The position numbers and the translations under genes were made by a program. Below the pieces are notes generated by a model, which did no database searches, was not told the origin of the DNA, and saw only the letters and a list, made by a program, of their open reading frames with translations. Positions 1 to 6,174 of a stretch of 8,341 nucleotides of DNA are shown here, piece by piece. Every line of letters begins with the position of its first letter. Position 1 is the stretch's first letter. This DNA is from Vulcanimicrobiota bacterium (lineage in GTDB: Bacteria; Vulcanimicrobiota; Vulcanimicrobiia; Vulcanimicrobiales; Vulcanimicrobiaceae), in NCBI GenBank assembly GCA_019245275.1, contig JAFARW010000092.1, positions 1-8,341 on the forward strand, read 5' to 3'.

Positions 1-492
1 CTCGTACCGGGAACGGGTCCGATTCGCCGCCCAACGGCCGCGTTCACGAAAAACGCGCCGGTCGGCAAATTCGTCTGCCGCCACGTTTACTTGAAACTTG
101 CGATTGCGCCCAGCCGTTGTGCCATTACCGCAGCGCTTGGCCCCGACGCGTTGATCCCGGCATGGGCCGCGCACGGGGAGGGTCGCCTCGCCGCGTCCGA
201 CGAGCATTTGGCCGAAATCAAGACCGGCGACCATGTCGCGTTCGTCTACGCGCGCGCGGACGGCGTCGCCGAGCAAAGCGCCAATCCGAACGGCTCGGCG
301 CTCGGCATTGCTGGGCTGACGAATCGAGAGGGCAACGTCCTCGCGATCATGCCGCATCCCGAGCGCGATGCGTGGACGTTCAACCATCCCGCTTCACAAA
401 TCGGCCGCGAGTCATTCGGCGACAAAGCGAGAGCGATCGCCCCATCGGGCGGCTCGCTGCTGTTTGAAAGTTTTGCGAGGGCTCTGCAATGA
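1..492 (+). CDS. purQ: Phosphoribosylformylglycinamidine synthase, glutaminase subunit PurQ (3' part)
   Basis: This is the C-terminal 163 residues of PurQ, the class I glutamine amidotransferase that hydrolyses glutamine and passes ammonia to PurL for FGAR to FGAM conversion. The reading frame is open from base 1, so the gene starts upstream of the window. The first visible residues, LVPGTG, normally follow shortly after the nucleophile cysteine elbow, which is therefore missing here. Visible PurQ marks are GKFVCRHVYLK, AHGEGR, ANPNGSA, IAGLTN and MPHPER. The last carries the catalytic His (355-357) and Glu (361-363) of the amidotransferase triad. A TTG at 91 is in frame, but starting there would discard conserved sequence, so it is not the true start. 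The stop overlaps the next gene's ATG (ATGA), implying translational coupling. The family assignment is firm; the start and nucleophile cannot be seen. Confidence 0.95.
   Translation, partial: LVPGTGPIRRPTAAFTKNAPVGKFVCRHVYLKLAIAPSRCAITAALGPDALIPAWAAHGEGRLAASDEHLAEIKTGDHVAFVYARADGVAEQSANPNGSALGIAGLTNREGNVLAIMPHPERDAWTFNHPASQIGRESFGDKARAIAPSGGSLLFESFARALQ
477..481 (+). promoter_or_regulatory. Ribosome-binding site of the PurS-like gene
   Basis: GAGGG lies inside the end of purQ, seven bases before the ATG at 489. It is a good Shine-Dalgarno match and supports the 489 start and the ATGA overlap with purQ. Confidence 0.6.
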
Positions 493-932
493 GCCGTACA
501 CGTTGTCTTGCGATCTCGCTGAAGATCCCAGATAATGAAGCCTTCACGGCGCTCACGACGCTGCAACGTCTGCGCGTAGCAGTAGCGCAAATTGAGCGCG
601 CGGACGTCTGGCTTTTTGAAGCAGACGAAGCGAACGGTCTGCTCGAAGCGGTGCAAGCAAACGAGCTCCTCTTCAATCCGAACAAGCACCAGATCGTCGA
701 GCTTGCACAAAGTCATCCGCGCGAGGGAGAGGTGTGGATCGAAGAGCTTGGCCAAGACCCCAGCTTGCGGGCACAGCTGGGTGGTAAGATGATTTCAGGC
801 GTGCGTTCGGCAAAACGAATGCGTGGGTGGCGCCTCTTCACTGAAAACGGTTCGCCGGCGAATCGAACGCTGGTGAAGACGGCTGCGGACGTGATCTTGT
901 GCAATCCCGCGATCGAGAGGGCGATCTTCTAA
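489..932 (+). CDS. PurS-like protein, apparently a tandem PurS (FGAM synthase accessory subunit)
   Basis: This 147-residue protein starts at an ATG overlapping the purQ stop, with a GAGGG ribosome-binding site at 477-481. PurS is normally about 80 residues and bridges PurL and PurQ in the small-PurL type FGAM synthase. The first half (residues about 6-75) has the expected strand-helix-strand-helix order: a strand at 6-12, a strand at 39-44 (DVWLFE), and a helix ending LLFNPNKHQI. The second half (about 81-147) repeats that layout and ends VILCNPAIERAIF, close to the usual PurS ending (LLANPVIEDY-like). The Asn-Pro pairs at 63-64 and 139-140 are 76 residues apart, about one PurS length. I read this as two PurS units in one chain. 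Position next to purQ supports the role. Similarity is weak and judged by eye, so an unrelated small protein remains possible. Confidence 0.55.
   Translation: MSRTRCLAISLKIPDNEAFTALTTLQRLRVAVAQIERADVWLFEADEANGLLEAVQANELLFNPNKHQIVELAQSHPREGEVWIEELGQDPSLRAQLGGKMISGVRSAKRMRGWRLFTENGSPANRTLVKTAADVILCNPAIERAIF
915..921 (+). promoter_or_regulatory. Ribosome-binding site of the first purP
   Basis: GAGAGGG lies ten bases before the ATG at 932, within the 3' end of the PurS-like gene. It favours the ATG at 932 (or the adjacent in-frame ATG at 935) over the upstream in-frame GTG at 899. Confidence 0.6.
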
Positions 933-1999
933 TGATGCTGGCGGAAAAAGTCGAACCGCTCTTTGAAGCAAAGAGCCACGAATTCTACACGATTGCGACG
1001 CTCGGCTCGCATTCGGCGCTGCAGATCCTTAAAGGCGCCCATGACGAAGGCTTCCGCACGCTCGCGATTGCGAACCGTCAGACCGAGCGTCTCTACCGCT
1101 CATTCAACTTTGTCGATGAAGTGATCGGCATCCCGCGGTACGAGGATTTTCCCGAGCACGTCGGACTGCTCGGCAACCGCAAGATCATCATCGTGCCGCA
1201 CGGATCGTTCGTCGCCTACCTCTCGCTTGAAGATCACAAGCGGATGACGATTCCGTACTTTGGCAACAAGGCGATTCTCGATTGGGAAGCCAGCCGCGAG
1301 CTGCAACGCCAGTGGCTTTCAGCCGCGGGACTCAACTTGCCCCGGCAGTTCCGCAGCGGAAGCGAGATCGATCGCCCCGTTATCGTTAAGCTGTACGGCG
1401 CGCACGGCGGCAAGGGATACATGTTTTTGCGCGATGCGCACGACTTCGAAGAGCGCGCCGGCCTCGTAGCGCGCCGCAACTACATCATCCAAGAGTACAT
1501 CATCGGAGTGCCGCTCTATATCCATTATTTCTATTCGCCGCTGACGGGGCGGCTCGAGATCATGTCGATGGATCGGCGTTACGAAACGAACGTCGATTCG
1601 CTGGGGCGTATCCCGGCTGCCGCGCAGGAAGGCCTCGATTTGCAACCTTCCTACGTTGTCGTCGGTAATGCGCCGCTCTCATTGCGTGAGTCGATGTTGG
1701 CGGAGGCCTATCGCATGGGCGAAGAGGTCGTGCGCGTCAGCAAGGAGATCTGCCCGCCGAAAGGACTCTTCGGCGCATTTTGCATCGAGACGATCATCAC
1801 GCCGGACACGCAGTTTTACGTCATGGAGATTTCGGCGCGCATCGTTGCCGGCACGAATCTCTTTATCGACGGATCGCCGTACTCGTATCTCAACTACAGT
1901 GAACCGATGTCGACCGGGCGGCGCATCGCGCGTGAGCTCAAGAATGCACTTTTGTCAAACTCACTGCGTTATGTGCTTGATGACTCGAGCGTTCTCTAA
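932..1999 (+). CDS. purP: PurP: 5-formaminoimidazole-4-carboxamide ribonucleotide synthetase (formate-dependent)
   Basis: This ATP-grasp ligase makes FAICAR from AICAR, formate and ATP. It replaces the folate-dependent formyltransferase of PurH and is best known from archaea. The 355-residue product matches archaeal PurP in length and motif order: GSHSAL (25-30), VPHGSF (88-93), FGNK (110-113), the glycine-rich ATP loop GAHGGKGYM (156-164) after IVK, QEYIIG (187-192), HYFYSP (198-203), DRRYETN (214-220), FGAFCIET (280-287) and MEISARIVAGTN (298-309), which should hold metal and nucleotide ligands. All appear intact, so I expect an active cytoplasmic enzyme. The stretch between the ATP loop and QEYIIG looks about ten residues shorter than I recall for Methanocaldococcus PurP. 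I chose ATG 932, which overlaps the preceding TAA by one base and has a good ribosome-binding site. An in-frame GTG at 899 would add 11 residues with no support. Confidence 0.93.
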   Translation: MMLAEKVEPLFEAKSHEFYTIATLGSHSALQILKGAHDEGFRTLAIANRQTERLYRSFNFVDEVIGIPRYEDFPEHVGLLGNRKIIIVPHGSFVAYLSLEDHKRMTIPYFGNKAILDWEASRELQRQWLSAAGLNLPRQFRSGSEIDRPVIVKLYGAHGGKGYMFLRDAHDFEERAGLVARRNYIIQEYIIGVPLYIHYFYSPLTGRLEIMSMDRRYETNVDSLGRIPAAAQEGLDLQPSYVVVGNAPLSLRESMLAEAYRMGEEVVRVSKEICPPKGLFGAFCIETIITPDTQFYVMEISARIVAGTNLFIDGSPYSYLNYSEPMSTGRRIARELKNALLSNSLRYVLDDSSVL

Positions 2000-3092
2000 A
2001 GCCCTTACGATTGCCGCATTGGCGGCAGCTCTCTTGGTTCCGCTGCGCGCGTCGGCGGCGCTCGTCGCAGACCCGCAAACGTTGTACAACGACATGAAAG
2101 CCTCGTTTGATAAGGGCGCGGCGCACGGTTGGGCTTTCTTCGATCAACTGGCCTACCTGTCGGCGATTCTCAACGCCGGTCGCGCATATTCGCTGCAGGC
2201 GCCGGACGATCCGAACTATGCCGAAGTCGTGCAACTGACGGTGGACGTCGGCTCGAGGATGCATTACAATCCGCTGACAAATCACGATGCCGCCATTTGG
2301 TATGTGCGTGAGGCGTCGCTTTATGTGCAACAACACGGTTCGACCGACGAAGTGCAGAAGGCGACGGAACTTTTGAAGCGCACGGATGCGGAAGATCAGC
2401 CTCAGACGATGGCGCGCCTCGCCGATCAAGATGCGACCGCGAATCTCCAGACATATGCCCACGATCCCGATGCGCTGATCCAACAAGTCGAAGCAGATTG
2501 GCGGGCATACTTGCTGACACACGAAGCATCGTGGCGCAGTTCGGCGCTCGAGCGCGCCGCAAAATCCACATTTCCGATCGATCAGTTGCCCACGACCTGG
2601 GGTCCCGATTTCCTGAACGCCGCGCGTAATGCGGCCGCCGGCGTCGATCCTTACACGCTCAACGATCAATTCAACGCACGGCGATTGCTTGCACGCCTCA
2701 AGGCGATCAATCCACTCCATCTCGTCGGCAGCGTCAACGTCATTAGCCACGAGAAGTATATGACGATAACGGCCCCGGCCGATGAGTACTTCGGGCGCAC
2801 CGGCATGTCGATTCTCGGCATGCGCAACGAGCTGCATCGTCTGAATGCGTACCTCGATGCCGGTTGGGGAGCGCACGAATCGCCCGCCGGCGTCCTCTTA
2901 GCTGAATCCGTCGACGATCTGCACAAAGTCTATCCGCGCGACCACGAGTTACCGGCGCTACTGCTGGCGACGTACAAGGCGCTCCAGCGTATACCGACTA
3001 CGGAAGCGCACAGCAGTGCCGGCCGCATACGTTCGATTTTGACCGTGGAATATCAAGACACGCAGCAAGCGCGCGAGCTGCTCTCTTCGTAG
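1980..3092 (+). CDS. Secreted protein of unknown function inside the purine operon
   Basis: I do not recognise this 370-residue protein. It begins with a clear Sec signal peptide: basic start (MTRAFSK), hydrophobic core at residues 8-22, and an ASA-A cleavage site after residue 26, with no lipobox cysteine. The mature part is mainly helical and rich in Ala, Asp, Gln and Leu. Its final 60 or so residues resemble a helical repeat (TPR-like), though no repeat family is certain. A more distinctive central stretch lies at about residues 250-290 (SVNVISHEKY to GMRNELHRL). I see no catalytic motif or further membrane segment. The start overlaps the end of purP by 20 bases, and the stop abuts the GTG of the second purP, so it is co-translated with purine genes although exported. 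An in-frame ATG at 1971 would add three residues (MCL). Neither start has a clear ribosome-binding site, so re-initiation after purP is likely. Confidence 0.8.
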   Translation: MTRAFSKALTIAALAAALLVPLRASAALVADPQTLYNDMKASFDKGAAHGWAFFDQLAYLSAILNAGRAYSLQAPDDPNYAEVVQLTVDVGSRMHYNPLTNHDAAIWYVREASLYVQQHGSTDEVQKATELLKRTDAEDQPQTMARLADQDATANLQTYAHDPDALIQQVEADWRAYLLTHEASWRSSALERAAKSTFPIDQLPTTWGPDFLNAARNAAAGVDPYTLNDQFNARRLLARLKAINPLHLVGSVNVISHEKYMTITAPADEYFGRTGMSILGMRNELHRLNAYLDAGWGAHESPAGVLLAESVDDLHKVYPRDHELPALLLATYKALQRIPTTEAHSSAGRIRSILTVEYQDTQQARELLSS

Positions 3093-4208
3093 GTGGCGAT
3101 TGCGCAATATGATCCCGCCCGGCTGACCCTGGCTTCGATTGGCAGCCACTCCGCTCTGGAGATCGCCGCCGGCGCGCGGGCCTGCGGACTGCGCAATCTG
3201 ATCGTCACCGCGAAAGGCCGCGAAAAAACGTACGCCCAGTATTTTGCGACTCGCGACGATCCGCGGCGAGGCTGCGTAGACCAGACGATCGAGTTAGCGA
3301 ATTTCAGCGATCTGCTCGAGGATTCGATCCAAGAACGGTTACTGTCCGAACAAGCGATTTTCGTTCCGAATCGTTCGTTTGAGGTCTACCTTCATCAGCG
3401 TTACAGTTACGATCAGATCGAAGCGGGCATGCGCGTGCCGATCTTCGGGAATCGCAGGCTGCTGCGCGCGGAGGAGCGCGACGAGCCCGAAAACCAGTAT
3501 GCGCTACTTCGGCGCGCTCAGATCCGGCATCCGATTCAGTTCAAACGATCGGATGAAATCGACCGGCTGGTCATGGTTAAAGCGGCGCACGCTCAGGTTT
3601 CATTTGAGCGCGCGTTCTTTCTCGCTTCGTCGCCACAACAATATCGCGACGTTTCGCAGCGCTTGATCAAGGAAGGCATGCTTACCGATGCGGCGCTCGA
3701 AGCGGCGCGTATCGAAGAATATGCACTTGGGCCCTCGGTCAATCTCAATTTCTTTTATTCCCCGACGCTTAACGAGCTCGAACTTTGCGGCACGGATACG
3801 CGGCGCCAAACGAATCTCGACGGACTGCGTTCCGTTCCACCGGCTGCGCTGCAAGATGTGGCAGACGTTGCGGTGCGGATGGAAGAGGCGGGTCACATCT
3901 CGGCGACGCTGACCGAGTCGATGCTCGAGCAGGCATTCGCGATGGGCGAGCGCTTCATCGCGGCGGCGCGCGAAGCTCATTCGCCGGGCATCATCGGTCC
4001 ATTCGCACTGCAATGCGTCATCGTCGCCGGTCCGCCGAAGGAGTTCGTCTGTTACGATGTTTCGCTTCGCATTCCGGGATCGCCGGGCACGCGCTTTACG
4101 CCCTACTCGGCATATCGCTGGGGGCGGGACGTTTCGGTCGGCGAACGGATTGCAATGGAGGTCGTGTTTGCGCGTGACTCCGGCCGGTTGACGGACATCG
4201 TGACGTGA
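3093..4208 (+). CDS. Divergent PurP paralogue, probably not a canonical ATP-grasp enzyme
   Basis: This 371-residue protein has the whole PurP layout: GSHSAL (17-22), FGNR (118-121), EEYALG (208-213), NFFYSP (219-224), the DTRRQTN counterpart of DRRYETN (235-241) and IGPFALQ (301-307). Key positions differ. VPHGSF is VPNRSF (91-96). The glycine-rich ATP loop after the conserved VK is replaced by AAHAQVSFERAFF (164-176), with no glycines. The EISARIVAGTN region reads DVSLRIPGSPGT (322-333), changing the Glu and Asn likely to bind metal or nucleotide. The linker before EEYALG is long and archaeal-like, unlike the neighbouring PurP, so this does not look like a recent duplicate. It may be a non-catalytic partner of PurP, a regulator, or a ligase with another substrate. 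Translation starts at a GTG immediately after the upstream TAG, without a clear ribosome-binding site. The family is confident; the activity is unknown. Confidence 0.85.
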   Translation: MAIAQYDPARLTLASIGSHSALEIAAGARACGLRNLIVTAKGREKTYAQYFATRDDPRRGCVDQTIELANFSDLLEDSIQERLLSEQAIFVPNRSFEVYLHQRYSYDQIEAGMRVPIFGNRRLLRAEERDEPENQYALLRRAQIRHPIQFKRSDEIDRLVMVKAAHAQVSFERAFFLASSPQQYRDVSQRLIKEGMLTDAALEAARIEEYALGPSVNLNFFYSPTLNELELCGTDTRRQTNLDGLRSVPPAALQDVADVAVRMEEAGHISATLTESMLEQAFAMGERFIAAAREAHSPGIIGPFALQCVIVAGPPKEFVCYDVSLRIPGSPGTRFTPYSAYRWGRDVSVGERIAMEVVFARDSGRLTDIVT

Positions 4209-5761
4209 AATCAACGGACGTTCCGGCAACGGTTTTCATCCTCGACTTCGGTGCGCAATACAGTCAGCTGATCGCGCGGCGCACGCGCGAGGCGCACGTC
4301 TACTGCGAGATCGTTCCGCACGACACGCCGTGGGAGGCGCTTGCGGCACGATCGCCTGCGGCGATTATTTTGACCGGCGGTCCGGAAAGCGTGCTCGTGC
4401 CGGATGCGCCTGAGATGGATCCCGCGTTGCTTTCAAGCGGGGTTCCGGTGCTCGGCATTTGTTACGGAATGCAGTTGCTTGCGCGCGATTTGAAGGCGCC
4501 GCTCGTTAAACTCGAACGTCGTGAGTACGGGCCGGCGGAGTTGAGAGTGGAGCGGCCGGAGAGCCCGCTCTTTGCCGGCGTTTCCGCGCGCTCGCGCGTT
4601 TGGATGTCACACGGGGATTCCGTGCTCGAGCCGCCGCCGGGCTTTACAGCTATCGCCTCAACGGACCGCTGCAACATCGCCGCGATCGGCGACGACGCGC
4701 GTCGCATCTATGGCACGCAGTTTCATCCGGAAGTCGTGCAGACCCAATATGGAAAGCAGATCCTCGATAACTTCCTGCACCGCATCGCGCAGATCGGCGA
4801 CCAGTGGCGGATGGAGTCGTTCGTCGACCGAGCGATCGCTGACATTCGCGCGCAAGTTGGCGGTGCGAAAGTCATCTGTGCGCTGTCCGGCGGGGTCGAT
4901 TCAGCCGTAGCCGCGACGCTTGTTTCGCGTGCGGTTGGCGAGCAGCTGTCGTGCATCTTTGTGGACAACGGCCTGCTACGCAAGAACGAGGCGCGCAGCG
5001 TCGTCGAGGCCTTCAAAGATGTCATGCATCTGAACGTCATCGCCGTCGATGCGCGCGAGCGATTTCTTGAACGGCTGGCCGGCGTCATCGACCCGGAAGA
5101 GAAGCGCATTCGAATCGGCCACGAGTTTATCACGATTTTCGAAGAGCAAGCAGCGAAGATCCCGGATGTCAAATTCCTCGTCCAGGGCACACTTTATCCG
5201 GACGTGATTGAATCGAAGACGCCGCAATCAAAAGCCGGCCACAAGATTAAGTCGCATCACAACGTGGGTGGCTTGCCCGAAGGGATGTTGCTCGAGCTTG
5301 TCGAGCCGCTGCGTTCGCTCTTTAAAGATGAAGTACGCGCGGTTGGGCGCGTCTTGGGCTTGCCGCCGCAAATTGTCGAACGGCAGCCGTTTCCAGGGCC
5401 CGGGCTGGCGGTGCGCGTTTTGGGTGCGGTCTCCGAAGAACGCTTGACGACCTTGCGTGAAGCCGACGCGATCGTGCGGGACGAAATTGAAGGCGAGCCG
5501 CTCCATCCAAAACCGTGGCAGTATTTCGCCGTGCTGACGCCGCTCTTGAGCGTCGGCGTGATGGGAGATGGACGCACGTACGCTAATCTCGTCGCGGTGC
5601 GCGCGATCACGAGTGAAGACGGTATGACCGCGGATTGGGCCCGGCTACCGCAATCGCTGCTCGAACGGATCAGCAGTCGCATCGTCAACGAAGTGCCGGG
5701 CGTCAACCGCGTCGCTTACGACATCACCTCGAAGCCTCCGTCGACGGTCGAATGGGAGTGA
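4205..5761 (+). CDS. guaA: GMP synthase (glutamine-hydrolysing), two-domain form
   Basis: GuaA aminates XMP to GMP using glutamine and ATP, the last step of the GMP branch. The 518-residue protein is complete and of normal length. The N-terminal glutaminase has the nucleophile Cys86 in GICYGMQ, and His174 and Glu176 in FHPEV. The ATP pyrophosphatase domain has the PP-loop SGGVDS (228-233), FVDNG (252-256) and the QGTLYPDVIES stretch (328-338). The C-terminal dimerisation domain has PFPGPGLAVR (395-404) and ends in the typical KPPSTVEWE. No key residue is missing. Both domains in one chain is the bacterial arrangement; archaea generally encode them separately. The GTG start gives a GTGA overlap with the stop of the second purP paralogue, implying coupled translation. 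No strong ribosome-binding site is visible. Confidence 0.98.
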   Translation: MKSTDVPATVFILDFGAQYSQLIARRTREAHVYCEIVPHDTPWEALAARSPAAIILTGGPESVLVPDAPEMDPALLSSGVPVLGICYGMQLLARDLKAPLVKLERREYGPAELRVERPESPLFAGVSARSRVWMSHGDSVLEPPPGFTAIASTDRCNIAAIGDDARRIYGTQFHPEVVQTQYGKQILDNFLHRIAQIGDQWRMESFVDRAIADIRAQVGGAKVICALSGGVDSAVAATLVSRAVGEQLSCIFVDNGLLRKNEARSVVEAFKDVMHLNVIAVDARERFLERLAGVIDPEEKRIRIGHEFITIFEEQAAKIPDVKFLVQGTLYPDVIESKTPQSKAGHKIKSHHNVGGLPEGMLLELVEPLRSLFKDEVRAVGRVLGLPPQIVERQPFPGPGLAVRVLGAVSEERLTTLREADAIVRDEIEGEPLHPKPWQYFAVLTPLLSVGVMGDGRTYANLVAVRAITSEDGMTADWARLPQSLLERISSRIVNEVPGVNRVAYDITSKPPSTVEWE

Positions 5762-6150
5762 TCAATCAGCGGCTTTTGGAGCGGCTTCGGCTGGCGAAGC
5801 GCGGCTTACGGTTCGATCAGGTCGCGCTGCGATTCATTGAACGATTGCAAAATGCGCTCGAAGAGGCCGTGCCGGCCGGCAAAACGCTGATCGTGATCGT
5901 AACAGCGCCTATACGGATGCCGGCTAAGACCGCTGCCGCGGTGGAAGAGAGAATCTCAAATTTCTTGGCGCAGGGCCCTAAACGTCGCGATTTCAGAGAT
6001 ACGATCAATGAAAATGAGGTCTGGGCTCGTCTTGCGCCCGGCGTCGTGAGAGGGCAATCAAGGGTAATGGCCTTCGTTCAGAATCCCGATGCAGATTCCG
6101 ACGCGTTATTAAGTGCGACGCAAGCATTGCTTGCGCAAATGACCGCTTAG
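5752..6150 (+). CDS. Small conserved-looking protein of unknown function between guaA and purD
   Basis: I do not recognise this 132-residue protein. It has a basic amphipathic N-terminal segment (residues 5-40, rich in Arg and Leu), a hydrophobic strand TLIVIVTAPIR (45-55), then a charged region with PKRRDFRDTINENEVW (76-91) and a helical C-terminus. There is no signal peptide or transmembrane helix; the strand is too short and is followed by charged residues. The layout suggests a small cytosolic alpha/beta protein, perhaps binding a nucleotide or nucleic acid, but this is only a guess. It overlaps the end of guaA by 10 bases if it starts at ATG 5752. Starting at GTG 5758 would give a GTGA overlap like the one before guaA and a 130-residue product. 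The tight coupling and a frame running to a clean stop before purD argue that it is real. Confidence 0.65.
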   Translation: MGVINQRLLERLRLAKRGLRFDQVALRFIERLQNALEEAVPAGKTLIVIVTAPIRMPAKTAAAVEERISNFLAQGPKRRDFRDTINENEVWARLAPGVVRGQSRVMAFVQNPDADSDALLSATQALLAQMTA

Positions 6151-6174
6151 GCTGCGTTCCCGCTAGACAGTTAA

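Noticed and set aside
246..755. A 169-codon minus-strand open frame across the purQ and PurS-like junction.
   Set aside because: It is antisense to two supported genes, has no motif, and shows typical shadow composition.
899..931. GTG at 899 as the start of purP.
   Set aside because: It would add 11 residues unlike PurP and overlap the PurS-like gene by 34 bases. ATG 932 has a well-placed ribosome-binding site.
1656..1979. Upstream extension of the secreted protein frame into purP.
   Set aside because: This part lies fully inside the conserved end of PurP, reads as a Ser/Arg-rich shadow, and would bury the signal peptide. The gene starts at 1980 (or 1971).
1938..2876. A 312-codon open frame on the minus strand opposite the secreted protein gene.
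   Set aside because: The composition is Arg-, Ile- and Cys-rich with no recognisable motif, and the plus-strand frame has a signal peptide and junctions fitting the operon. It is a shadow of GC-rich codon use.
5635..5751. Upstream start for the small gene after guaA.
   Set aside because: It lies inside the conserved C-terminus of GuaA (up to VEWE). The overlapping starts at 5752 or 5758 fit the operon pattern better.
6151..6174. The 24-base gap before purD as a promoter or riboswitch site.
   Set aside because: It is too short for a riboswitch, and I see no -10/-35 pair, hairpin or clear ribosome-binding site.
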